DNA of 33,517 nt from positions 1 through 33,517 of the forward strand of contig NZ_PJIZ01000077.1 of the NCBI RefSeq assembly GCF_021596505.1. Direction: 5' to 3'. The stretch comes from Nostoc sp. CMAA1605. Lineage in GTDB: Bacteria; Cyanobacteriota; Cyanobacteriia; Cyanobacteriales; Nostocaceae. The translations under genes and the position numbers were made by a program. Below, piece after piece: positions 14,493 to 22,078 of this stretch (positions are counted from its first letter, which is position 1; each line of letters begins with the position of its first letter). The notes beneath the pieces were generated by a model that searched no databases, was not told where the DNA came from, and saw nothing but the letters and a program-made list of their open reading frames with translations.

Positions 14493-15554
14493 ATGGATAT
14501 TAGAGATTTAGCTGCACAAAATGATTTAGGTAGTCTTGTGCAGAATTGTCAGGCAGAGTTTCTATCACGACAGTATCTCGTGGGTATATCGATAATAACG
14601 TCGTTATTATTCGTAATATTAGTAGTATCCCGCAATGTCGATATATTTATTGCCCTACTTCTGGTTTTGGGTGTATTTTTAATCTCTACTGCTATATATT
14701 TTGCAGTATTTCTGGCGAATAAAAATAAAGAATTATTTGTCTACGAAAATGGATTTATTTATGTTAATAAGGATAATTATATTATAACTAAATATGAGGA
14801 TGTTAAAGAAATATTTCAACAAATTATCACAACATCCGTCAATGGAATTTCTACTTCAACACAATATAAATACACAATCCATCTTAAAAATCACGTTAAG
14901 CCCATATCTCTGACAAATATTTTTCAAGATATTGGACAAGCGGGAGAGTATATCCAAAATAAAATATTACATCACCAATTACCTGTAGTTTTATCTGCTT
15001 ATCAAAGAGGTGAAAACGTTAAATTTAAAGATATTACAGTTAACCAAAATGGACTAATTATTGAGAAAAAATCATTACCTTGGGAGCAAATTAAAAATAT
15101 TAAAGTAGTTCAAGGTCAAGTATTAATATTAAAAGAGCGTGGAGATTTACTACTCAACATTGCAGCTATTCCCAATATCTATGTATTTTTGAATTTGTTA
15201 TATGAAATTATGGCTGTCTCCAAGCCGCAAACTACAACTCCCAGCAAAGGTAATGATATTTACCTAAATCTCAAAATCAGCCAAGCTGAAGCTGTATCAG
15301 GCTGTCTAGAAAAAGAAGTTAGTTTTAGTCGTTGGGAAATTTGTGACGAATGTCACGGTTCAGGGTTAGATAGTCGAGGAAATCAATGTTTTGTCTGTTT
15401 GGGAGAGGGACAAAACCAAGTCGTGAGAAAAATCCAGATTACAATTCCGCCTCATAGTGTAGCAGGCGATCGCCTCACCATTGCGGGAGAGGGGAACGCA
15501 GGTCGTCGCGGTGGTGAACCTGGTGATTTATATATTGATTTAGATATTCAATAG
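14493..15554 (+). CDS. Membrane protein fused to a DnaJ-type zinc/C-terminal segment, no J domain
   Basis: This 353-residue protein has two membrane segments near residues 28-45 and 50-72. A beta-rich region follows (about 75-240; ELFVYENGFIYVNKDNY, later NQNGLIIEKKSLPWEQIK), which resembles DUF6585/PH-like domains. The last 95 residues match part of DnaJ: YLNLKISQAEAVSGC, then Cys284/287 (CDECHGSG) and Cys299/302 (CFVCLGEG), then IPPHSVAGDRLTIAGEG and GGEPGDLYIDLDI. Only two of the usual four CXXCXGXG repeats are present, enough for one zinc, and there is no J domain or HPD motif. It may bind unfolded or client proteins at a membrane. It converges with and overlaps the next gene by seven bases. 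Confidence 0.75.
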   Translation: MDIRDLAAQNDLGSLVQNCQAEFLSRQYLVGISIITSLLFVILVVSRNVDIFIALLLVLGVFLISTAIYFAVFLANKNKELFVYENGFIYVNKDNYIITKYEDVKEIFQQIITTSVNGISTSTQYKYTIHLKNHVKPISLTNIFQDIGQAGEYIQNKILHHQLPVVLSAYQRGENVKFKDITVNQNGLIIEKKSLPWEQIKNIKVVQGQVLILKERGDLLLNIAAIPNIYVFLNLLYEIMAVSKPQTTTPSKGNDIYLNLKISQAEAVSGCLEKEVSFSRWEICDECHGSGLDSRGNQCFVCLGEGQNQVVRKIQITIPPHSVAGDRLTIAGEGNAGRRGGEPGDLYIDLDIQ

Positions 15555-16285
15555 CTAAAACCTAAACTAGTAGGTTGTTCGTAAATCCGCTTTAACGTGT
15601 TGACATCTCTATGAGAAATAAACGGTGAATTGCGGACTTGGGAAAAGTAAAGCGCGTCCGTTTCTAGGGGACTATGACCCCAAATTCCCAAAGCGTGACC
15701 GAGTTCGTGACGAGAAGCTGCTAAAAGATAACGACCAGTTTGGCTAGGACTCAATAAAATACTGACACGGTGCAGTAAAACATGATCAAGAGTATATAAC
15801 TCATAGCGAGTTAAAGCAGAACGCGCACGCGGACTTCTATCTTCACGGGAAAACTCTAAAGGTGGCGTTTTGCGCTCGATGGTAATATCAGCTATGTCTG
15901 AAGACTCTACTACTAGTAAAGGTAAAAAATCATTCCACTCTTGAACAGTATCTAAAACACTATTAAACCAAACTTGCGCCTGTTGCTCATTAATTCCCGT
16001 TGGTCGTTGAATAAACACTTTCACAGGCAATTTCGACCACAATAAATAACCGACTTCAGTAGTGGCTATTTGCGAGAAATAGTCACCACTATTAGTGTTA
16101 TCTTGCCATTGAGCCAGCGTAGGCGGTAGCGGATGGGTTTTGGCTGGAGGTAGTTTTGGGGAAACAGCAAAACCTGAGAAATTAGTTAAAACAATTAGCA
16201 GCCCCGTGGCGATCGCCAATACCAAGGCTGCTAATAACTGCTTGTTAATCAACTTGTTCAGGGTATTAGGTTTTGGGTTTGACAT
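15548..16285 (-). CDS. Matrixin-like zinc metalloprotease, membrane anchored or secreted
   Basis: This 245-residue protein has one hydrophobic segment (about 18-40, LAALVLAIATGLLIVL), a Pro-rich linker, and a C-terminal domain with HELGHALGIWGH: His193, Glu194, His197 and His203 form the metzincin zinc motif HExxHxxGxxH. A typical Met-turn is not obvious; DALYF is found where it would lie. VKVFIQRP and a predicted catalytic domain of about 150 residues agree with peptidase M10-like proteins of cyanobacteria. It would act outside the cytoplasmic membrane. The start is doubtful: ATG 16285 has AAGGAG only one base upstream, and that sequence belongs to a transposon end. Its 3' end overlaps the convergent DnaJ-like gene. 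Confidence 0.8.
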   Translation of the reverse strand: MSNPKPNTLNKLINKQLLAALVLAIATGLLIVLTNFSGFAVSPKLPPAKTHPLPPTLAQWQDNTNSGDYFSQIATTEVGYLLWSKLPVKVFIQRPTGINEQQAQVWFNSVLDTVQEWNDFLPLLVVESSDIADITIERKTPPLEFSREDRSPRARSALTRYELYTLDHVLLHRVSILLSPSQTGRYLLAASRHELGHALGIWGHSPLETDALYFSQVRNSPFISHRDVNTLKRIYEQPTSLGFSY

Positions 16286-16288
16286 ACT

Positions 16289-16309
16289 CCTTGACCTAAA
16301 GGTACAAGG
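16289..16309. mobile_element. Right-end hairpin of an IS200/IS605-type element
   Basis: CCTTGACCT (16289-16297) pairs with AGGTACAAGG (16300-16309) with one bulged A, a small subterminal hairpin placed just after the stop codon of a TnpB remnant. This is the arrangement seen at the right end of IS200/IS605 elements. Confidence 0.6.
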
Positions 16310-16321
16310 ATTCCCTAAGTC

Positions 16322-16513
16322 TCACGGCTTAGATTTCTGCTTCTTAGCAACTGCCTCCACCCCAAAGGTTTTTCGGTCTTGTGTTTGCTCCACAGACTTA
16401 AATTCCCGGATGTCCCTCGGTATGTACTCAACTGTAGCACAAAGCCGCCCTAGAAGCGATGCACTGAGTGCCACACTGAGCCTGTCGAAGTGCTTGCCGA
16501 AGTGGACGGGGTT
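16322..16513 (-). pseudogene. TnpB (IS200/IS605 family) C-terminal remnant
   Basis: The minus-strand frame ending at TGA 16322-16324 reads EYIPRDIREFKSVEQTQDRK followed by TFGVEAVAKKQKSKP, which is the typical C-terminal tail of cyanobacterial TnpB proteins. Upstream the frame becomes HFGKHFDRLSVALSASL, which is encoded by a repeat-like stretch, and it meets a stop at 16514-16516. RuvC motifs and the zinc finger of TnpB are missing, so only about 40 true TnpB residues remain and the element is dead. Confidence 0.75.
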
Positions 16514-16580
16514 TCAGACCCAGAGGTTTCGATGAAGTATTATTTCCCATCTACCTAACTCCTGGTAACTAGATTTTGAC

Positions 16581-16811
16581 TTATTTTAGCCAACCAGCAC
16601 TTAAAACTACTGTTAAACCGAGAAAAATCACTGTTAATGCCCAAGTAATGCGGTTTAAAGTATTTTCTGCGCTTTTGGTGCTGGTAAATAACTGTGCTTG
16701 TCCACCAATAGAAGCAATACCATCACCTTTGGGGCTATGGAGTAATACTAAAACGATAACGCCCAAGGCAGAAATCGCCCAAATAGCTTGCAAAATATTC
16801 ATTACTGTCAT
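16581..16811 (-). CDS. secG: Preprotein translocase subunit SecG
   Basis: SecG is the small non-essential subunit of the SecYEG channel, in the plasma and thylakoid membranes. The 76 residues carry two membrane helices: IWAISALGVIVLVLLHSP near 9-26 and a second one, ITWALTVIFLGLTVVLSAG, near 55-73. They are joined by the conserved polar loop SPKGDGIASIGGQAQLFTS. The length is normal for cyanobacteria. I kept ATG 16811, with AGAGA nine bases upstream; ATG 16802 is also possible. It lies downstream of gpmI on the same strand, about 206 bases away, with the gap filled by tandem repeats. Confidence 0.93.
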   Translation of the reverse strand: MTVMNILQAIWAISALGVIVLVLLHSPKGDGIASIGGQAQLFTSTKSAENTLNRITWALTVIFLGLTVVLSAGWLK

Positions 16812-16851
16812 GGTAGCAATCTCTTTTGATCAAAGGTTTTAAAATATGGTC

Positions 16852-16902
16852 GGGGTTGGGGATTGGGGACTGGGGATTGGGGACTGGGGATTGGGGATTG
16901 GG
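16852..16902. repeat. STRR heptamer array GGGGACT/GGGGATT
   Basis: About seven direct heptamers (GGGGTTG, GGGATTG, GGGACTG and variants) occupy the space upstream of secG. On the other strand they read CCCCAGT/CCCCAAT, the same family as the block inside recO. Confidence 0.9.
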
Positions 16903-16934
16903 TGGACAAGGTAGACAAGGGGGAATTGAGTTCC

Positions 16935-17015
16935 CCACTCAGCAACCAGCACTCCCAACTCCCACTCAGCACTCCCCACTCAGCACTCAGCACTCAGCAC
17001 TCAGCACTCAGCACT
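16935..17015. repeat. CAGCACT heptamer array
   Basis: Degenerate CCCACT/CAGCACT units end in five perfect copies of CAGCACT (16981-17015), stopping three bases from the gpmI stop codon. Confidence 0.92.
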
Positions 17016-17017
17016 CT

Positions 17018-18616
17018 CTACAACCCTACTGGTATAGGTGTGCGAGGGCGTTGTACGTCGTATTCTGCTGGTTTGAGCAGCGATCGCCCGGTCATTTCTG
17101 GTGGTTGGGGTAGTTGTAAAATGTCTAAAATCGTGGGCGCGATGTCGGCTAGTCTGCCATCACTCCGCAATTCGACATTTGTACCGTAGCCAGGGATTTT
17201 GGCTTTTTCACCTTCCACTAAAATTAGGGGAACTGGGTTAGTGGTGTGAGCCGTCCAAGAATTACCTGCTTCATCTAGCATATACTCGGCGTTGCCATGA
17301 TCGGCGGTAATAATAGCTGTACCACCGGCTTTGCTCACACCTTCTAACAGACGACCTAAACAATTATCTACTGTTTCAATGGCTGTGACAGTAGCATCCA
17401 TTTGACCAGTATGACCCACCATATCTGGGTTTGCATAGTTGATCACCACCAAGGAGTAGATGCCTTTGGCAATGGCGGCGATCGCTACATCAGTTACGGC
17501 TGCGGCTGACATGGCCGGGGCTTTGTCATAGGTCGCTACCATTGGACTGCTGACTAATTCCCGGTCTTCTCCCGCAAATGGTTCTTCTAAACCCCCGTTA
17601 AAGAAATAGGTAACGTGGGCGTATTTTTCGGTTTCCGCAGTCCGAAACTGCTTCAAGCTATGATTGGCGATGACTTCACCCAGAATATTACTCAAATTCT
17701 GTGGTTCAAAGGCCACATTTACGGGCAAATCGCCATCGTACTGGGTAAATGTCACAAAAGACAGAGGCTTGACTTGCTCTCTGGGAAACCCTGTAAATTC
17801 TTCGCTGACAAACGCTTGAGTTAATTGTCTAGCACGGTCAGGGCGGAAGTTGAAGAAGATCACCCCGTCTTCTGGCTCGACTGCGCCAGGAGCAATACGT
17901 ACTGGCACAATAAATTCATCTGTCACCCCTTCAGCGTAGGATGCTTGTAAGACATCCACCGCTTTGCGACCGTCACCGTTGCCAGTTTGGGTCATGACGT
18001 TATAGGCTTGTTGGACTCGATCCCAACGGCGATCGCGATCCATTGCATAGTAACGACCACTAACGGTTACAATGCGTCCAATGCCTACACGGTTAATGTA
18101 GTCTTCTATCGCACTGATGGCTTTAATTCCATCTGTGGGTGCAGTGTCACGGCCATCAGTGATGGCGTGGATACAAACTTCTGAAATTCGCTGATCTTTG
18201 GCTAAGTCAAGTAGTCCGAACAGATGGGTGATATGTGAGTGTACTCCACCCTCAGAACACAGCCCAACTACATGCAGCTTGCCATTCCGAGAGCGAACTT
18301 CCTGGCAAATTTTGACAAGAGCTGAGTTGCTGAGGATAGAACCATCCTCCACAGCATCAGAAATGCGTACCAATTCCTGGGGTACGACTCGACCTGCGCC
18401 AATGTTCAAATGACCAACTTCCGAGTTACCCATTTGACCCTCTGGCAATCCTACGGCTTTCCCTGATGTGTGGATGAGAGTATGCGGGTAGGCTGCCCAT
18501 AAACTTCCCATTACTGGCGTTTTGGCAGCGATAATAGCGTTTCCTCGCTTCTCCTCGCAGTAGCCCCATCCGTCTAAAATGACTAGCACCACAGGAGCAA
18601 CAGGTGCTTTGGTCAT
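17018..18616 (-). CDS. gpmI: 2,3-bisphosphoglycerate-independent phosphoglycerate mutase
   Basis: GpmI interconverts 3- and 2-phosphoglycerate in glycolysis and gluconeogenesis, using two Mn2+ ions. I chose ATG 18616 (MTKAPVAPVVLVILDGWGY), giving 532 residues; an upstream in-frame start at 18673 would add 19 residues not seen in the family. The metal-site Asp15 (LDGWG), the phosphorylated Ser65 (QMGNSEVGH), ITDGRDTAPTDG, NYANPDMVGHTG and TADHGNAEYM are all present. The C-terminus is intact and a repeat array begins three bases after the stop. secG follows on the same strand. Confidence 0.96.
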   Translation of the reverse strand: MTKAPVAPVVLVILDGWGYCEEKRGNAIIAAKTPVMGSLWAAYPHTLIHTSGKAVGLPEGQMGNSEVGHLNIGAGRVVPQELVRISDAVEDGSILSNSALVKICQEVRSRNGKLHVVGLCSEGGVHSHITHLFGLLDLAKDQRISEVCIHAITDGRDTAPTDGIKAISAIEDYINRVGIGRIVTVSGRYYAMDRDRRWDRVQQAYNVMTQTGNGDGRKAVDVLQASYAEGVTDEFIVPVRIAPGAVEPEDGVIFFNFRPDRARQLTQAFVSEEFTGFPREQVKPLSFVTFTQYDGDLPVNVAFEPQNLSNILGEVIANHSLKQFRTAETEKYAHVTYFFNGGLEEPFAGEDRELVSSPMVATYDKAPAMSAAAVTDVAIAAIAKGIYSLVVINYANPDMVGHTGQMDATVTAIETVDNCLGRLLEGVSKAGGTAIITADHGNAEYMLDEAGNSWTAHTTNPVPLILVEGEKAKIPGYGTNVELRSDGRLADIAPTILDILQLPQPPEMTGRSLLKPAEYDVQRPRTPIPVGL

Positions 18617-19088
18617 AGTAAAATTGCCCTTTACTTTTTGTAATAACCGAATGATACCACTGCTACCCACCACTGCAAGTGAATTTCTGCCTATTAACTT
18701 CTTTCATGACATAATTCCATGTTTTTTATCTTTTCTTAAATTTTATTGATTGTCGCGAATATTTTGTGATAAAAGCCCGCAATTAACAGCACAGAAAGCT
18801 ACAGCATGAAGAGAGCTAAATCTGACAAGGGTTTTGAGATTTGGTTGTGTTAACTTGACTGGAAGGAACGCAACCTAATTTGACATTGGTATTAACTTAT
18901 AAGAATAAGCATTTTTGCAGAGTGGAGTTAGTATAACGTTAATCAAAATTAGGGTTGTTTGATATTCTCACAGAAAGTATCAAGCTATCCTCATTAAGAA
19001 CTTCCACTAATTTGTAAAATTAATACCTCCACTACTTTGCTAACCTGAATAAAGTGACATCAAAAGTTAAAGAGGATCAAGAACAGCT
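18617..19088. other. Divergent intergenic region between gpmI and the TrkA-like gene
   Basis: About 470 AT-rich bases that must hold two divergent promoters. A TTGACA occurs near 18880 and TATA-like runs near 18900 and 18930, but no pair has good spacing. GAGG about 12 bases before ATG 19089 is the probable ribosome binding site. No repeat or RNA gene was seen. Confidence 0.45.
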
Positions 19089-19766
19089 ATGTACGTGCTA
19101 ATTGGTGGAGCAGGCTTAGTGGGTCTCTCTTTGGCTCAAAGGTTGGTAGAACTAGGACATACTGTGGCTGTGATTGATGTTGACCCTACTGCTTGTCGCT
19201 ATGCTCGTGAACAAGTAGGAGCAATTGCTTTTGAAGGGAGTGCAGTTAGTACAGAAGTTTTGTTAGAAGCTGGAATCCGTAAAGCCAATGCGTTAGCTGC
19301 AATGCTTCGTAGTGATGCTTTAAACCTAGCAATGGTCACTTTAGCCAAACACTATGGTGTGACCCATATTTTAACTCGGATGCGCCATTCTGATTTTGCT
19401 GAACCCCTACGTTTGGCAGGAGCAAATCATATTATTAGCACTGTGGATTTAGCCGTTTCCACAATGGTAAATGCCATTGAATATCCACAAGTAGAATCAA
19501 TGATGCACTTTGAGCAAGGGCAGATTGAAGTATTAAAACTCTCTATCCCCAACAATTGTTATGTTGTTGGTCGCAGCCTGGCTGAAATTGCCCAAGATTC
19601 CCGCTTTCCCTTTGGCTCTCTCATTATTGGTTATCAAGCCCATCCCCACGAAGATTTAACAATTCCTAACGGCAGCACAGTCCTAGAACCAGGTTCGACT
19701 GTCTTGATTGTGACCAAACCTGGGTCTTTACATCAAGTAATTGACTTTATTGAAGGCTGTAAATAA
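19089..19766 (+). CDS. TrkA/KtrA-type K+ channel/transporter regulatory protein (RCK)
   Basis: This 225-residue protein has a Rossmann TrkA-N domain: the glycine-rich GGAGLVG at 6-12 with VIDVDP at the end of the second strand for NAD(H)/nucleotide binding. A TrkA-C (RCK_C) domain follows from about 140 (EVLKLSIPNNCYVVGRSLAEI to the VLEPGSTVLIVTKP end). It is one N plus one C unit, the size of KtrA. Such proteins form octameric rings that gate K+ uptake subunits. No K+ pore gene is in the window, so its partner is unknown. A lipoprotein gene follows after 14 bases and probably shares its transcript. Confidence 0.85.
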   Translation: MYVLIGGAGLVGLSLAQRLVELGHTVAVIDVDPTACRYAREQVGAIAFEGSAVSTEVLLEAGIRKANALAAMLRSDALNLAMVTLAKHYGVTHILTRMRHSDFAEPLRLAGANHIISTVDLAVSTMVNAIEYPQVESMMHFEQGQIEVLKLSIPNNCYVVGRSLAEIAQDSRFPFGSLIIGYQAHPHEDLTIPNGSTVLEPGSTVLIVTKPGSLHQVIDFIEGCK

Positions 19767-19780
19767 AGTAAGTAAATTAC

Positions 19781-20326
19781 ATGAAATCATCCCTACATTT
19801 TTGTTTAACAATTGCTTTGATGTTTCTGCTGGCATCTTGTACATCATTAGAAAATTCATCAAAATTACAATCCTCTCCTAATCCGACAAAATCATCTGCA
19901 ACAGTGGTGACTGTGGATAAAAATTTTCAGATAGCAATGGGTCAAACTATCTATGTGCCTATCTATTCCCATATCTATCATGATGATCGCCAACAGATTT
20001 TAAATTTAGCAGCAACCCTCAGCATTCGTAATACAGATTTGACCAATCCTATCATCATTACTTCTGTGCGTTACTATGACTCAGATGGTAAATTAGTTAA
20101 GCAGTATTTAGAGCAACCAATTAAAATTGATGCCTTAGCCTCAACTGATTTTTATGTATCTAGAAACGATACTAGTGGCGGTTTAGGAGCAAATTTTATT
20201 GTAGAGTGGGTAGCACAAACAGAGGTTTCTGAACCGATAGTAGAGGCAGTTATGATTGCTACTGAATTTCAGCAAGGGGTTTCTTTTGTTAGTTCTGGTA
20301 AAGTCATCAAAAGCCGCAGAAAATAA
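19781..20326 (+). CDS. DUF3124 lipoprotein
   Basis: The 181-residue product starts with a lipoprotein signal: a hydrophobic core, then LASC as lipobox with Cys20, followed by a Ser-rich linker. The mature domain (GQTIYVPIYSHIYHDDRQ, LAATLSIRNTDLTNP, YYDSDGKLV, GANFIVEWVA, EAVMIATEFQQGVSFVS) matches DUF3124, a cyanobacterial and marine bacterial family of unknown function. It would be anchored at the outer face of the plasma membrane or in the outer membrane. It is 14 bases from the TrkA-like gene, which suggests a shared transcript but does not establish a shared function. Confidence 0.82.
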   Translation: MKSSLHFCLTIALMFLLASCTSLENSSKLQSSPNPTKSSATVVTVDKNFQIAMGQTIYVPIYSHIYHDDRQQILNLAATLSIRNTDLTNPIIITSVRYYDSDGKLVKQYLEQPIKIDALASTDFYVSRNDTSGGLGANFIVEWVAQTEVSEPIVEAVMIATEFQQGVSFVSSGKVIKSRRK

Positions 20327-20452
20327 GGGACTTACAACTAAAATAAATATACAATCGTTCTGGTGAGCAGGGGGCAGAGGGAAAGAGGGTTTTAGCCTAG
20401 TTTACCTTTCTTAAGATAGTTAGGTTTTTTCTCACCGACTTACTTAAATCTA

Positions 20453-22018
20453 TTAATCATCTTCTAATTTCAGCAATTGTTCGTCAATTTTTCTGAGTCG
20501 TTCTCGAACAATGTCTTCGGCAATAATCCGCTTACGCATCGCTTCAGTGAGCGCGCCTTTCTCCGCTAATAGTAATCGACGACGAATAGCATCAAGTTTA
20601 GTAAATTGATCACCTTTAACATCAAACTCATCGGAACGGCGATTGTAGAATTCTCGTAATGTTTTTTCCGCAGCTGCTACTTGCACCTGATAACTTGAGC
20701 GCATCTCTTCATAAACAGCTTTTGGTAATACCCCTGTTCTTAATAAAGTATCTAATTCATCCTGTGCTGCTTTAGCTGTGATGAGTTGGGCTTGCAATTC
20801 TTCTAGTTGCTGATGAGAGGTTGATGATTGAGATAACTGTAACCGTTTTACCAACCACGGCAAACTTACTCCTTGCCCAAGTAAGGATAGTAATACTGTG
20901 CCAAAAACTATAGCAATGAGTTGTTCTCTACCTGTCACTGTTGCTGGAATGCTGAGTGCCAGTGCCATAGAAAGAGAGCCTTTGATGTTACCAAAAAACA
21001 AGACGTGCTGCCAGCGCGAAGGAATGGGACGATCAAACCAACCTACTATAGCTAACAGGGGATAAACAGAGATTATTCTTCCTGCTTGATAGGCAACAAT
21101 TGCTAACACAACAGCAGGTAAAGTTCGCCAAAAAGTAATTAAGTCAATTTCTAAACCAATGAGTAGGAAAATAAAGCTATTCACTCCAAAAGCGATAGAT
21201 TCCCAAAAACTGAACAGTGTTAATCGAGTGGAAGCGGAAACTTTATCTGAAACGCCTAAATTCCCGACAATTAGCCCAGCTACAACCACGGCTACTGCAC
21301 CGGAAACACTGAAAAATTGCCCAATTTGAAATGCGCCTAGAGCTACAGCCACCGTCAGTAGAATACTACTAAGCGGCTCATCTGAACGGACAAATAAACC
21401 TGTACTTAAATATCCTACAGCCAAGCCTACGAGTGTTCCACCGACAATCACCACAAACAATTCTTGACATCCATCTAAAATTGTCAGTGAACCAGCTGCG
21501 TTAAATTTAACAATCAAACTGAATAAAACTAAAGCTATACCATCGTTAAATAAACTTTCGCCTTCAACAATGGTGGAAAGACGAGAAGGGACAGACACCT
21601 CTTTAAATACAGCGATTACCGAAACCGTGTCGGTGATTGCCAAAATTACCCCAGCCAGTAATGCTGCTGTCCAATTCAATCCCAGTCCAAATTTTAACAA
21701 GACCGATGTGACAGTTGCAGAAATTACCACTCCTGGCCCTGCTAATAAAGCTATGGGTTTAATGGTGCTGCGGAGACGACTGATATCTGTATTGATAGAT
21801 GCCTCGAAGATCAGAATCGGCAAAAATAGGTTGAGAATTAGGGAATCACTCAGCCCAATACGCCTGGGCAAAAGTTCAGTGATCGCTAACCCAGCTAAAA
21901 CCAAACCTGTGACATAAGGAACTCGTAGCCAACGACTGAGAAGAGCTACAATCGTGGCTACTAGTAGCAGAATAATGGAAATATTAACTAATTCAGCAAC
22001 ATTCACTGTGGTTATCAA
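20453..22018 (-). CDS. CPA1-family Na+(K+)/H+ antiporter
   Basis: This 521-residue membrane protein has about 12 hydrophobic segments in the first 390 residues. The CPA1 core is visible: LPILIFEAS, ILAITDTVSVIAVFKE (the ion-binding Asp region, the usual TDPV motif here being TDTV) and VEGESLFNDGIALVLF, with FFGNIKGSLSMALALSIP later. The last 130 residues are a charged helical cytosolic tail (LQAQLITAKAAQDEL, VRERLRKIDEQLLK). It exchanges cytoplasmic Na+ or K+ for protons for pH and salt control. It follows the ABC-F gene after 60 bases on the same strand and converges with the DUF3124 gene. No Shine-Dalgarno sequence is clear. Confidence 0.9.
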   Translation of the reverse strand: MITTVNVAELVNISIILLLVATIVALLSRWLRVPYVTGLVLAGLAITELLPRRIGLSDSLILNLFLPILIFEASINTDISRLRSTIKPIALLAGPGVVISATVTSVLLKFGLGLNWTAALLAGVILAITDTVSVIAVFKEVSVPSRLSTIVEGESLFNDGIALVLFSLIVKFNAAGSLTILDGCQELFVVIVGGTLVGLAVGYLSTGLFVRSDEPLSSILLTVAVALGAFQIGQFFSVSGAVAVVVAGLIVGNLGVSDKVSASTRLTLFSFWESIAFGVNSFIFLLIGLEIDLITFWRTLPAVVLAIVAYQAGRIISVYPLLAIVGWFDRPIPSRWQHVLFFGNIKGSLSMALALSIPATVTGREQLIAIVFGTVLLSLLGQGVSLPWLVKRLQLSQSSTSHQQLEELQAQLITAKAAQDELDTLLRTGVLPKAVYEEMRSSYQVQVAAAEKTLREFYNRRSDEFDVKGDQFTKLDAIRRRLLLAEKGALTEAMRKRIIAEDIVRERLRKIDEQLLKLEDD

Positions 22019-22078
22019 GAAATAGTAGCAGCACCATTTTGCCGTGAATTACTGATAATTTTGAATATTCCATCAGAC

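Noticed and set aside
16140..16535. 131-codon plus-strand open frame
   Set aside because: It runs antisense through the protease start and the TnpB remnant; the opposite strand explains both parts, and the translated sequence has no recognisable feature.
16852..17015. Possible CRISPR array
   Set aside because: The seven-base units are contiguous with no unique spacers, so they are simple tandem repeats.
20327..20452. Bidirectional terminator between the convergent lipoprotein and antiporter genes
   Set aside because: A T run exists near 20427-20432, but the best stem (ACCT/AGGT with internal mismatches) is too weak to support.
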